Origin: Elusimicrobiota bacterium
Lineage (GTDB): Bacteria; Elusimicrobiota; Elusimicrobia; FEN-1173
DNA length: 64,000 bases
Direction of reading: 5' to 3'
Assembly: GCA_016715645.1 (NCBI GenBank)
Contig: JADJZR010000001.1
Span: 42,276-106,275 of the forward strand
Shown here: positions 44,470 to 54,200 of the stretch, in pieces
Position numbering within the stretch: the stretch's first letter is position 1
Layout: every line of letters starts with the position of its first letter
Notes under the pieces: model-generated
Databases searched by the model: none
Told to the model about the DNA's origin: nothing
Seen by the model: the letters and a program-made list of their open reading frames with translations, nothing else
Program-made: the position numbers and the translations under genes

Positions 44470-45333
44470 TTGTCCGGGGGGACGGCCCCCGATACGTTGC
44501 GTTCTCATGTGGAAACGTTGTGCACCTGTTCTCCCCGCCATGCCACGGCGCCGGGATTGGATCGAGCGGCCGATTACGTGCGTTCCCAATTGGCTCTCGC
44601 CGGTCGCCCGGTTGAGGAACATTCTTTTGAACGCAACGGAAAAACGTATCAAAACTTTGTTGTTTCCTTTGGCCCCCCAGACGGCGAGCGGGTCATCGTG
44701 GGGGCCCACTACGACGCCCGCGACGACACCCCGGGCGCGGATGACAACGCCAGCGCGGTAGCGGTTCTTTTGGAATTGGCCAAACATTTTTCCTCGGTGC
44801 CGTTGCGGACCCGTTTGGATCTGGCGGCCTACACGTTGGAAGAAATTAACCCTGGGTTGCCTTCCCTTCAGGGGAGCACCGAACACGCCCGAAGGCTTCG
44901 GCAGGAGGGTGTCCGGGTGAAACTCATGATGGCCCTGGAAATGCTGGGATATTTCGACGACCGGTCTGGTCGGCAGAATTATCCTTTTCCGTTTATGAAA
45001 TGGTTTTATCCGGCGGAAGGAAACTATCTGGCCGTGGTTGGATCATTCCGGGAAATCCCCTGGGTGTTTCGTTTGGTGCAAAGTCTCCGAAAAGCCTCGC
45101 CGTTAGCGTTTTACGGGTTAGCGGCTCCCCAATGGGTGCCCGGAATTGAGCATTCGGATCACCAAAGTTTTTGGAACCGGGGGTACCCCGCCGTGATGGT
45201 GACCGACACCGCTTACCTTCGCAATCCCCATTACCACCAACCCACCGACACGCCCGACACATTGGATTACAACCGCATGGCCCAGGCTACCGATGCCCTC
45301 CGCGCTGTCCTGACGTCCATCGTCGGAAAATAA
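44470..45333 (+). CDS. M28-family metallopeptidase-like protein
   Basis: 287 residues; the upstream boundary is a TTG (44470) and uncertain. Zinc-site motifs of M28 aminopeptidases are visible: VIVGAHYDARDDTPGADDNA (first H and the bridging D), TLEEINPGLPS (catalytic E pair) and the late H in HYHQPTDTPDTLDY. GIEHSDHQSFWNRGYPAVMV precedes it. Likely removes N-terminal residues from peptides or acts as a glutaminyl-cyclase-like enzyme. No signal peptide is visible, possibly because the true N-terminus was removed by the family B elements. Confidence 0.8.
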   Translation: MSGGTAPDTLRSHVETLCTCSPRHATAPGLDRAADYVRSQLALAGRPVEEHSFERNGKTYQNFVVSFGPPDGERVIVGAHYDARDDTPGADDNASAVAVLLELAKHFSSVPLRTRLDLAAYTLEEINPGLPSLQGSTEHARRLRQEGVRVKLMMALEMLGYFDDRSGRQNYPFPFMKWFYPAEGNYLAVVGSFREIPWVFRLVQSLRKASPLAFYGLAAPQWVPGIEHSDHQSFWNRGYPAVMVTDTAYLRNPHYHQPTDTPDTLDYNRMAQATDALRAVLTSIVGK

Positions 45334-45340
45334 AAAAAAC

Positions 45341-45368
45341 TTGACTTCGAAAAAATAAGTGATACAAT
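45341..45368 (+). promoter_or_regulatory. Promoter of amt-glnB
   Basis: TTGACT (45341-45346), 16-base spacer, TACAAT (45363-45368), inside an A-rich stretch just after the peptidase stop. The form is sigma-70 type; no sigma-54 GG-N10-GC promoter was noticed. It predicts a leader of about 165 bases. Confidence 0.7.
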
Positions 45369-45378
45369 AGGCCTACTT

Positions 45379-45452
45379 CGGCACATGGTTGTGCCGGCGC
45401 TGTGACCGGACAAAGACTGTCCTTCCCGTTTTGCGGGGAGGATTTTTTTTTG
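45379..45452 (+). terminator. Structured leader with terminator-like hairpin before amt
   Basis: Stem CGGCAC/GTGCCG (45379-45396), stem GGACA/TGTCC (45408-45422), then TCCTTCCCG-TTTTG-CGGGGAGGA (45420-45442; one G-U pair) and ten T. The GGACA/TGTCC stem overlaps the terminator stem by three bases, so the two could be alternatives. The ribosome site GGAGG (45534-45538) is well downstream. Architecture fits attenuation, but the sensor is unknown. Confidence 0.65.
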
Positions 45453-45542
45453 GGCCGGGACCTTCCGAGACATGGCTGTCTCTCCATCAAAAAAATACTG
45501 TTCAAATAAAGGCGCGCTGGACGCGCTTCACTGGAGGAACTT

Positions 45543-47099
45543 ATGTTGTCCCAACTAAAACAAAGTCTTTGGCGCGGATCGCTACTCGCGCTGTTGGTCG
45601 GGGGTGCCGGTTTATCCCCCCTGACGATAAGGGCTGAGGAAACCGTTTCCGCAACGACCACTGATGCAGTCGTTGCGATCGACCCGGCCGCGGCCATGAC
45701 AGATAGGCTGGCCGCCATTGAACAGGGGTTAGCCGACCGCAAAGTGGTGTCCGATACCTTATGGGTGTTGGTAACCGCCTTTCTGGTGTTCTGGATGAAC
45801 GCTGGGTTTGCCTTGGTCGAGTCCGGCATGTGCCGCGCCAAAAACGCCGTCAACATCCTCTCCAAAAACTTCATCGTCTTCGCTGTCAGTTCCCTGGCCT
45901 TTTATTTCGTGGGCTGGGGCATCATGTTCGGCGACGGCAACGGGTTTATGGGGCTTAAAGGGCTCTTCTTTGTTTCCGGGGCCGATAACAGCCCCGCCAC
46001 GGGGTCCGCTTACTCCGGCGTGTATAACGCCATCAACTGGACGGGCGTTCCCCTCTCCGCGAAATTCTTTTTCCAGTTGGTGTTCGCGGGAACCGCGGCC
46101 ACCATTGTTTCCGGTTGCGTGGCGGAACGAATCAAATACGTCAGCTTCATCGCCTTCAGCGCTTTACTGGTGGCCATCGCTTACCCGATCACAGGCCACT
46201 GGATATGGGGCGGCGGCTGGTTGGCCCAAAAAGGGTTTTGGGATTTTGCCGGGTCCACCGCGGTTCATACCGTGGGCGGCGTGGCGGGTTTGGCCGGCAT
46301 TTTGATTCTCGGCCCCCGCATCGGCAAGTTCCGTCCCGACGGAACCCCCAACGCCATTCCCGGCCACAACCTCACCTCGGCCACACTGGGGTGCTTGATT
46401 CTCTGGCTGGGCTGGTTTGGGTTTAACCCCGGCTCCACCATGGCCGCCGATGCCGGCGCCATCAGCCATATCCTAAACACCACCAACCTGGCGGCGGCTG
46501 CCGGCCTGTTGACCGCTACACTCACCGCCTGGTTGTTGTTGGGTAAACCCGACCTGGGCATGACCATTAACGGCTGTTTGGCCGGACTGGTCGCCATCAC
46601 CGCGCCCTGCGCGTATGTCACGTTCCCCGCCTCCATCTTGATCGGCGGGATTGGCGGCGTCCTGGTGGTGTTTGCCGTGCTGTTCTTTGATAAACTTAAA
46701 ATCGACGACCCGGTGGGCGCGTTGGCCGTTCACTTGACCAACGGCATCTGGGGAACCTTGGCCGTGGGCCTCTTCGCCGTGGACAAAATCACCGGCGTGG
46801 GAACCGGCAACGGATTGTTCTACGGAGGGGGATTGACCCTTCTGAAAGCGCAGGTCCTTGGATCCGTTTCGACCATCCTGTTCACGCTGGTCATTTCCAT
46901 CATCTTCTGGTTGATCGTTAAAGCTGTGATGGGATTGCGCGTGAGTCGCGAGGAGGAAATTCGCGGCCTCGACATCGGCGAGCACGGAATGGAAGCCTAT
47001 GCCGGATTCCAAATCTACATGACGGAATACGGTCTGGCCCCCGCCGGCGACAGCAGTGAATCCAAACCCGAGCCCAAATTGGCCGGGGTCGGGAGGTAA
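45543..47099 (+). CDS. amt: Ammonium transporter
   Basis: 518 residues with a signal peptide (LLALLVGGAGLSPLTIRAEE) and 11 membrane spans. Conserved Amt signatures are LVTAFLVFWMNAGFALVESG-like (residues about 75-95), AVHTVGGVAGLAG with the pore histidine, and LAVHLTNGIWGTLAVGLF with the second pore histidine. It moves ammonium into the cell. The stop overlaps the start of glnB (TAATG), the usual Amt-GlnK arrangement. Confidence 0.95.
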   Translation: MLSQLKQSLWRGSLLALLVGGAGLSPLTIRAEETVSATTTDAVVAIDPAAAMTDRLAAIEQGLADRKVVSDTLWVLVTAFLVFWMNAGFALVESGMCRAKNAVNILSKNFIVFAVSSLAFYFVGWGIMFGDGNGFMGLKGLFFVSGADNSPATGSAYSGVYNAINWTGVPLSAKFFFQLVFAGTAATIVSGCVAERIKYVSFIAFSALLVAIAYPITGHWIWGGGWLAQKGFWDFAGSTAVHTVGGVAGLAGILILGPRIGKFRPDGTPNAIPGHNLTSATLGCLILWLGWFGFNPGSTMAADAGAISHILNTTNLAAAAGLLTATLTAWLLLGKPDLGMTINGCLAGLVAITAPCAYVTFPASILIGGIGGVLVVFAVLFFDKLKIDDPVGALAVHLTNGIWGTLAVGLFAVDKITGVGTGNGLFYGGGLTLLKAQVLGSVSTILFTLVISIIFWLIVKAVMGLRVSREEEIRGLDIGEHGMEAYAGFQIYMTEYGLAPAGDSSESKPEPKLAGVGR

Positions 47100-47446
47100 T
47101 GTCCATGAAACTCGTTATCGCAATGGTTCAACCGCACAAAGTGGCAGAAGTTAAGAAAGCGCTGGACGACGCCCAGATCCACCTGATGACCGTCTCCAAC
47201 GTGCTCGGATCCGGTCGGCAAAAAGGGTACACTGAAAGTTACCGCGGCGCCAAATACGAAGTCAACCTTCTTAAAAAGGTGCGCTTCGACATCGCCGTCA
47301 ATGACGAATACGTGGAACCCTGCATCGCGGCCATCACCAAAGCCGCGAGGTCGGGCAACATCGGAGACGGAAAGATCTTCGTCGTCCCGTTGGAAGAAGT
47401 GGTCCGCATCCGCACCGGCGAAAAGGGCAAGGCCGCCATCGGCTAA
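47099..47446 (+). CDS. glnB: Nitrogen regulatory protein P-II
   Basis: 115 residues; ATG 47099 or ATG 47105. The T-loop GRQKGYTESYRG keeps the tyrosine that is uridylylated in many species; KVRFDIAVND, AARSGNIGDGKIFVVPLEEV and RIRTGEKG are the ATP/2-oxoglutarate-binding parts. As the partner of Amt it is functionally GlnK: it blocks the channel when nitrogen is plentiful. Confidence 0.95.
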   Translation: MSMKLVIAMVQPHKVAEVKKALDDAQIHLMTVSNVLGSGRQKGYTESYRGAKYEVNLLKKVRFDIAVNDEYVEPCIAAITKAARSGNIGDGKIFVVPLEEVVRIRTGEKGKAAIG

Positions 47447-47606
47447 ACCGGTCGCTGTCGGTTCACGTTAAAAAGTTCACTCGACCGGGCGGGGTCCTTT
47501 TCCCCCTGCCCCCCAAAAAAAAGAAGAAATGACCTCAAAACATTAATATTTCATGAAAAAATAAACGGTATGTTTCATTTTTTATTGATTTATTGCAATA
47601 TGAGTC

Positions 47607-48755
47607 ATGTTTAAACGCCTTTTGGAATCCGATGATTTGGAAAAAAGGACCTGTTTTCTTTGGGGACCCCGTCAAACTGGAAAAAGCACACTTCTTCGGT
47701 CTCTCTTCCCCGGCGCGACCTATTACAATCTCCTTCGCTCTGAGGAATACGCACGGCTCAACCAACACCCCTCTTTGCTTCGGTCGGAAGTGCTGGCGTC
47801 CGTTAACCGTTCCGGGCCCGTTATCGTTGATGAAGTCCAAAAAATTCCCCCCTTGCTTGACGAGATTCATTCTCTCATTTCCGAATACGACATCCGGTTT
47901 ATTTTGTCAGGTTCCAGCCCCCGAAAGCTGAAACGAGCTGGGGGAAATCTGTTGGGCGGTCGTGCCGTCCGATATCAGCTTTTCCCCTTGACGTCGCGGG
48001 AGATCCCCTCTTTCGATTTGGGTCGAGCTCTGAACCATGGACTTTTGCCCACCCATTATCTGTCGGATGATCCGCGCCCCCTCATTGACGCGTATGTGGG
48101 CGATTATCTGGAAGAGGAAATAGCCGCGGAAGCTCAAGCCCGCCGCGTTCCGACGTTCGCCCGATTCCTTCACGCGGCGGCTTTTAGCAACGGGAGCACA
48201 GTGAACGTCCGCAACGTGGCCCTGGAGTGCGGCGTGAGCGCTCCCACCGCCAGAGAATATTTTCAGATTCTCGAGGACACTCTTCTGGCACGGTTTATCC
48301 CTGTCTATCGAACCCGACCAAAACGCCGGGTTGCATTAAGTCCAATTTTTTACCTTTTTGACGTGGGTTTAACCAACGTTCTCCTTAAACGAGGGACGGT
48401 TTCCCCAGGAAGCGAGTCTTTTGGCCGGGCCTTTGAACACTTTATCTTTCAGGAGATCGTTGCACACTCGGCTTATACCCGGGGGCATCCCCCCGTGGCC
48501 ACGTGGCGCACATCGTCCCAGCTTGAGGTGGATTTTATCCTGGGAGAACACGAGACCGCCGTCAAGTGCAAAGCGGTCCCCCTCGGACTTCCGGGGCACA
48601 CCAAAGGACTGCGCGCTTTCCGTGAGGAATACCCCGTCAAAAATTCCATCGTTGTGACGATGGACCCGCGCCCACGAACCGAGGAAGGCGTTCGGTTTCT
48701 TCCCTGGAATGTCTTTCTCGACGAACTCTGGGGCGGACTTCTGACGCGGGGTTAA
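47607..48755 (+). CDS. AAA ATPase with DUF4143 domain
   Basis: 382 residues. Walker A WGPRQTGKSTLL (about 19-30), Walker B VIVDEVQKIP, sensor FILSGSSPRKLKR, then a winged-helix region and the DUF4143 part with FGRAFEHFIFQEIVAHSAY and LEVDFIL, the restriction-like nuclease-fold hallmark of this family. These proteins are widespread in accessory DNA and of uncertain role. The 160-base gap before it is AT-rich with no ribosome site, suggesting foreign origin. Confidence 0.88.
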   Translation: MFKRLLESDDLEKRTCFLWGPRQTGKSTLLRSLFPGATYYNLLRSEEYARLNQHPSLLRSEVLASVNRSGPVIVDEVQKIPPLLDEIHSLISEYDIRFILSGSSPRKLKRAGGNLLGGRAVRYQLFPLTSREIPSFDLGRALNHGLLPTHYLSDDPRPLIDAYVGDYLEEEIAAEAQARRVPTFARFLHAAAFSNGSTVNVRNVALECGVSAPTAREYFQILEDTLLARFIPVYRTRPKRRVALSPIFYLFDVGLTNVLLKRGTVSPGSESFGRAFEHFIFQEIVAHSAYTRGHPPVATWRTSSQLEVDFILGEHETAVKCKAVPLGLPGHTKGLRAFREEYPVKNSIVVTMDPRPRTEEGVRFLPWNVFLDELWGGLLTRG

Positions 48756-48787
48756 CCCCAATATTGTTTGGTCGGGGTTCCCAGGTT

Positions 48788-48946
48788 AGGGCCTGTCACG
48801 AAATAAGTTGGCTAATTTGCCGAGAGGATTTTGGCTCTGGTCAAGGCGCGAAGAGGGAGCATACCGGGTGTATGTGACCGATGAGCAACGCCGACCAGGG
48901 ACAAAAGCCTCCGGGAAATTGGACAAGTTATTTCGTGACAGGCCCT
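48788..48946. mobile_element. Hairpin element family B, copy 4
   Basis: Arms AGGGCCTGTCACGAAATAA (48788-48806) and its exact reverse complement (48928-48946), with pairing continuing imperfectly over about 55 bases each side. The core reads GAGCATACC-GGGT-GTATGTGACC, GATGAGCAACGCC. It is flanked by TTA on both sides, consistent with insertion at TA. The whole element can fold into one hairpin. Confidence 0.8.
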
Positions 48947-49022
48947 TAGGCGCTTTGTTTGATGGCTTGGATGATCTTGAGCATGGTATGGAAATGGAAC
49001 GGACGAGGTTCGTTCAAGATAA
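48946..49022 (-). pseudogene. 3'-end fragment of a giant-protein gene
   Basis: The minus-strand translation ILNEPRPFHFHTMLKIIQAI followed by KQSA and a stop copies the C-terminus of the giant protein at 51241 (IFNEARPVHFNTMLKIIQAI). The nucleotides agree strongly over about 65 bases. In both places a family B element abuts the stop codon, so gene end and element were duplicated together. Confidence 0.75.
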
Positions 49023-49026
49023 TTTT

Positions 49027-49974
49027 TTAAAACGTGGGGGAGTGTTTGCGAACTCGAATGACAACGTCTTTGAAGCTTGGTCCGGGGGCCAACAGAAGAC
49101 TCCCCATGGATTGGAACTCTTTTTCGAAGAGACGATAAACCTTTATGTCGGGAAAGGTAAAGGCTTTTCTGGATTCAAACTCTCTCGCGTCCTGACCTCT
49201 CAGCTTCTCCTGTTTGTAAGTTTGATATTGTTCCGATCCAATAAACTTTCGGACGCGCTCAATTTCCAGTAGCTTGAAAAGGTCATAATAGTGTCGCAGA
49301 AACTGCCGCGGACGGTCGCGCTCTTCATTGCGATCCCTGTGCTGTCGAAATCTTTTGCAGATGGTTTGGAGTTTGTCGACAAAGGTGTATTCGGGATTAA
49401 AACATTTAACCCCTTTTGCCCGATTATCAACGACATCGACCTTTGCCTGGAGGGCCCTTTCCAACGCCCAACTCGTGACATCGCGCGGTTCATTGGGCGC
49501 CGTCCGGGCAAAACCGACCTCAAGAAGAACCTCCGATTTGAGCCCTGGCAACGGCGTAAAATGTGAAGCATACTTGAGTCCGATCCCACCATTTTGGGCC
49601 TTCTCGTCATCATAGGTCCGGTTCCGCTCAACGGTGATGCCAGGGATATGAATCTTTGATGCCAGATCGTCATAGAACGCCAATCGGGCCTCGATGTGGG
49701 TGGATTTGTCCCCTTTGACATGAAGGCCTGCCGTCGGTTCAAATCGAATATCGATATCCTCTGAAAAACGGTCAATGCATCTCCATCCCTTGGAAAGCGA
49801 TGTGCCTCCCTTCATCTCAAATTGAAAACCGTTATTTTGCAGGCCCCACAAACAATGCATCACCCAGTAGTCCTTCTCGATGACAAGGGGGGGAATGTTT
49901 TTCTCCGCGCCGAGGGTCGCAAACAAAACCTTTGCTTCTAGTAATTCATGGATGAACTTACTGCCCAGTCCCAT
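49027..49974 (-). CDS. abiEii: AbiEii-type nucleotidyltransferase toxin
   Basis: 315 residues from ATG 49974 (MGLGSKFIHELLEA); ATG 50001 is an alternative start, and both lie in inserted element DNA. The nucleotidyltransferase signature is FEMKGGTSLSKGWRCIDRFS followed by EDIDIRF, then KSEVLLEVGFA, FNPEYTFVDKLQTICKRF and RHYYDLFKLLE, as in AbiEii/AbiGii toxins. These enzymes block growth, in known cases by modifying tRNA, as part of phage defence. Its partner abiEi lies upstream. The reading frame joins the element's terminal repeat smoothly to the old coding sequence at the TAAG after GGGCAG. Confidence 0.88.
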   Translation of the reverse strand: MGLGSKFIHELLEAKVLFATLGAEKNIPPLVIEKDYWVMHCLWGLQNNGFQFEMKGGTSLSKGWRCIDRFSEDIDIRFEPTAGLHVKGDKSTHIEARLAFYDDLASKIHIPGITVERNRTYDDEKAQNGGIGLKYASHFTPLPGLKSEVLLEVGFARTAPNEPRDVTSWALERALQAKVDVVDNRAKGVKCFNPEYTFVDKLQTICKRFRQHRDRNEERDRPRQFLRHYYDLFKLLEIERVRKFIGSEQYQTYKQEKLRGQDAREFESRKAFTFPDIKVYRLFEKEFQSMGSLLLAPGPSFKDVVIRVRKHSPTF

Positions 49975-50202
49975 GAATAGGCTACATTCTGGGAGCCCCA
50001 TTTTGGCCGGATTTAAGGAGCGACGAGGGCGCGATGCGGGACATCGTAACCGAGGAGCGACGCAGAAGCCAAGCCGGTCCCTTTTGGGCTACCACTTCGC
50101 CGAATTTTCTGTCCGTATTCCCGATACGACCAGAAAATTCGGCTTCGTGTCGCCACAAAATTGACCGGCCAGAATGTAGTCTATTCATGGGACTGGGCAG
50201 TA
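49959..50202. mobile_element. Hairpin element family B, copy 5, between abiEi and abiEii
   Basis: Ends TACTGCCCAGTCCCATGAAT and its reverse complement; 34 bases match with one difference. A TA at each outer end suggests TA target duplication. It includes the core GCGATGC-GGGA-CATCGTAACC, GAGGAGCGACGC and a second hairpin (CGTATTCCCGATACG). The terminal repeats supply the present stop codon of abiEi (TGA, 50185-50187) and the present start of abiEii (ATG, 49974). Confidence 0.85.
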
Positions 50203-50772
50203 GGCATGGACTTCTTGCAATGCCGCACGGGACGCAGGCCGTCCGTATTGTTCTAGACACTCACGAATAGCCCGCGGGTTGAACTCGCTAAATCGAGATT
50301 TCAGGTTTTGCAAGACCAGACCGTTGTTGTCGGGCAGATTCCGGAGGTTGTTGAGCAGGTCGACAAGGAGGAATTCTTTGGTCAGCTCGCGGGGGTAAGC
50401 CGGAACCACTCGAAAAGTGAAGCGTTTTCCACCTAAAGTAAATTCACCCGACCGTTTGTGATTGTAGACCAGATCGTCATTATGGACTTGGGTGAGGCCA
50501 AGCCTCAGTTGGTTGAAGTAGTTGTAGGAGGTCAAAAGGAAATCGTCGGTTTTAAGGAAAACCCGGACGAGCTCACGATCATCCGGGGGAGTCAGGCCGA
50601 ACGAGTTTTTTAGGGGACGACAATAAAGCCCAGGGGCCAGACGTAACACCTCTCCCTTGACAACGAGGGTATTGAGATCCCGATCCAAAGCCGTCGAAAA
50701 CCCGACCAGGCCTTGACGCCGATAAACCTTGCCGGGCCGCATTTTCTCTTTCAGTTTCTCCGCATTTATCAT
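50185..50772 (-). CDS. abiEi: AbiEi-type antitoxin/repressor
   Basis: 195 residues from ATG 50772 (MINAEKLKEKMRPGKVYRRQ); ATG 50793 is also possible. The N-terminal winged-helix region with VYRRQGLVGFSTALDR and VLRLAPGLYCRP matches AbiEi-family transcriptional antitoxins, followed by DFLLTSYNYFNQLRLGLTQV and FTLGGKRFTFRVVPAYP. The longer open frame to 51099 is created by the poly-G tract. The final five codons come from the inserted element. It should repress the operon and neutralise AbiEii. Confidence 0.85.
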   Translation of the reverse strand: MINAEKLKEKMRPGKVYRRQGLVGFSTALDRDLNTLVVKGEVLRLAPGLYCRPLKNSFGLTPPDDRELVRVFLKTDDFLLTSYNYFNQLRLGLTQVHNDDLVYNHKRSGEFTLGGKRFTFRVVPAYPRELTKEFLLVDLLNNLRNLPDNNGLVLQNLKSRFSEFNPRAIRECLEQYGRPASRAALQEVHAYCPVP

Positions 50773-50828
50773 GGTCGATGCCCCCAACTCCATTATAGGC
50801 CCAACCCCATAAAATTGCAAGATTAGAT

Positions 50829-50933
<105 letters not shown>

Positions 50934-51099
50934 AGGGAAGGGCCGGCCGGGGCCGCGGGGTCGGGGAGGCGGCGGCGGCGTTCGGCGTCGGCGCTTCCGC
51001 TGGGGCGGCCCCCCCGGGCGGGGCCTTGGCGATTTTGCCCAAACCGGCCGCGCCGACCAGGGGCACCGTCGACACTCCGTCGTAAAGCTTCAGGCTCAT
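50934..51099 (-). CDS. Possible N-terminal fragment of an unknown protein
   Basis: The minus-strand frame MSLKLYDGVSTVPLVGAAGL then GKIAKAPPGGAAPAEAPTPN and a proline/alanine-rich stretch that runs into the poly-G tract. Codon use looks real up to the tract. I do not recognise it; it is probably the start of a gene whose remainder was lost or not assembled. Confidence 0.3.
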
Positions 51100-51134
51100 T
51101 TGTGAATTGGAAAATGCTGTTTTTTATTTATTTC

Positions 51135-51240
51135 TCATGCATTTATCGCAACAGTGCGATCCGCATTGTGACCGACAAGCAACCCCGGCGCTGGCAAAAA
51201 GTCACCAACCCTATGGGAGACAATAAAAATTGGCGGACCT
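51135..51240. mobile_element. Hairpin element family B, copy 6 (partial)
   Basis: Core-like GCGATCCGCATTGTGACC, GACAAGCAACCCC (51160-51190). The right arm (ATTGGCGGACCTTTA) abuts the stop codon of the giant gene, as copy 4 does at 48946. The left arm is poorly matched, so the copy is degenerate. Confidence 0.45.
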
Positions 51241-54200
51241 TTAGGCGTGTTGTTTGATGGCTTGGATGATCTTGAGCATGGTGTTGAAATGGACCGGGCG
51301 GGCTTCGTTGAAAATAAATCGAAGCAGGGCTTGTTTGAGAGCTTCGTTAAGTAGGTCGGCGGTTTGAGATTCCAGTTTACTTTTGTCCACCACAATCGTT
51401 TCCGATAGGCTGACTTCCAAGGCAAAATCATCGCCAATTCCTAAAGACCCTTTAAGCCCTTCGAATTGGTTGTTAAGGCTCGAAGTTTCTAAATTCCACG
51501 GTCCGTTCTCTTCGGACTGGATCGCCACAGGAGACAGTGCAACGCCCACATTTTTAACACCTTTTGCCGCTGTGATGAGCGCGTTCACAGCATCTTGGTC
51601 CGCCCCCGCCAACAGAAGGCGCACCGGGTTTTCTTCTCCATTATTTATTTCTTGTAAAAGTCGGATGGTTTCTCTAGCGATCTCAATATCCGCCAGGGTA
51701 TAAACTTCCAGTTGGACCGGGACCTTGTTTTCGTCCGAACCGGCTTTATTTTTTTTGTTCGCAAAATTTCGCAACCGCGCCAGGGCTTGGCCCGTTGTTG
51801 GTAAAGACAGTTCACCATGTGAACGATCCAATCTGAGATCTTTAAAAAATTCGACAAGATTCTGTCCAAACCTCTCACTGTAATTCTGATTTTTTAAATC
51901 AAGCCCTATGTTGTTGATTTGGTTAAGACCGGGGGATCCCAGTTGTTCAATTGCAAAGCGGTGAGCATTTGGAAAAACCTCAAGTAGATACCTCACTAAG
52001 TCATCTTGTTCTCTGGCCAAGTCTCCCGGTTTTCTTAAAAATATAGCAGACCCGATTCTCATAGCATTTCTTTCGGCGAGGGGGCTCAGCCAATTAGGAT
52101 TGGGGTCAGTCTGGGCGGAAGAAATGTCTCTTACCAGAACCTCCCACCCCCGCTCTTTGAATAAATTAATGGTCGGTTCTAATTTAACGGATAAATTTCG
52201 CCAAGGGGCTATGAGCGGGAGGACAGCCGCTCGGGCCACAACCTCACTTTCAGTTTCTTTGGCAATTCTTAACAGGAAATCAGCCACCTTCCAATGGGGC
52301 AGGCCCAACCCTAAGATACGATTGATGGCATCCATTTCGTCGTATTCTTGGCCCCCCGACCGAGACACGGCCCGCGAAAATAAGAAGACGCCCCCCAACA
52401 CCCCCGCCGCGACCACCAGACCCCCCAAAATCGCTTGCCACGGCAACGCGGCTAAAAAGAGAAAAGGAAGGGAGGGGGTCTCAACCAAACTGGAGGCATA
52501 GGCCACGAACGGCAATCCCACTAGGACGAACAACAAGGGAATATCTTTGCGATTAGCCAACGATGGAAATTTGTTCATCATAGCCACAGACACAGTTTTG
52601 ATGAAATTGCGGCCGGAATGGAGGAGAGCCACTGTCCCCGCGATATCGAACAAGGAGCTTTCTTGAACCAGGGAGAAGAGAGATCCTAAACCAAACTGTT
52701 GTAGAAGGGGGATGAGTTCGGAAGGAACCATGAAGAGCGCAAACGGCATTGCATACAAGATCGTCGTCCGCCAAAGGCGAGGAACGGCCCTTCGCATCGC
52801 TTCCTTTAGGGCAAACGAGTGGGAAAGAACACTTGATCTTCCACCCTTATACTCGTCCCAAAAGTGGAGCGTGACGAAAATTAATACACCGACCATCAAT
52901 GCTAACCCTGAGCCAGACATCGCTGGAAGCAAGAAAAAGAGGGCCGTTTCATAAATCGGCGCCGCAACAAAATCGTTCGCCCAACGGGCGATTCTCCACG
53001 TTTGCGCTATAACACGGGAATCCGCCTTCTGTTCCAAAATTCTGAACTGTCGAGATAGCAATGAATCCAGTGAAACAGGAGATTTTTCGCCGGGTGGGGC
53101 ACGGGTATCGGGGATACTCGATAAAATTCGCCCAGCGAGATCTGCAATCTCTTGGGGGGGGACCGACACACTGCGAAGAGCGGCCAAAGAATCTTGAAAA
53201 AGATTAGGGTCAACCACCTCTAATCGGCCGACTTTTTTTTCTTTTTTGACCCAAGGAGAAAGATTTAATTTCTTGTTTTGTTCTTTCGCCTCTTTCGCCA
53301 ACTTTTCAATTTCCTCCATTTGATCTGGCGTAAGCTGATAAAACAGTTCAGGCGGATCAATGATCATAAGTCTCCCGAGCTCCGCAAAAGCCGACTCGTT
53401 TTTGAACCGAACGTCGGGCACACCCTGTATTTTGTCTCCAATAAATATGCGAAATCCACTCTCTGCTGGGACAATAATGAAATTGTAGGCATGCCCTCGT
53501 TCGATAATGTCCTCAATCGTACGATGGGCCACCTGAGTCAAATCCTCCAAATGAGCGGAATCCGCTTCAAGAACCAGACCAGGGCCATTCTCCGGGTCCG
53601 CTAAGACGCCGATCTCGACATTTTGAACTTGCCCGAGCATACGGCGTGGCGCATGCTCAACAGGAAAGATGACGCGCAGTGCGTGGGCGTGACGCACATT
53701 TTGAGAGGCTCCAGCTTTAAAATCTGCGCCACTTTTATCTTTGTTTTTGGCATACCAACTGTTCCCACCAAATCGAAATTTTGGTCGACTGACAAGATCA
53801 TTGGATGAATTGATGAGGGTCAAAAATTCCATTAAATCTCTAAAGGTATCCAACGAACCTATTTCACTTTGGGATTTACCATCTGCGGAACTAGAAAAAG
53901 TGACGTGATCCACCTGTTCCAATGGATTTCCACTGGGATCGTTGGAATAATAAGCGGCTCGATTTCCCGTACCCCACCATTCCGTTCCCGATTTCGACTT
54001 CCAGACGAGAAAAACCTCTAATGGAAACATATTTAAAATGGATTCCGCGGTTAATACTCGCATTCCGGGATCTTTCTCGGCGTCTTCTTTTGTTTTCCCA
54101 GGTTCGCTCCCGGACCGTTTTGCTCGGTCCGGATTTTGAATGGCCGCAAGGAGGGTCTGAGAATTATGAAGCCTGTCAGCAGGATTTTCGTTTTCCCCGA

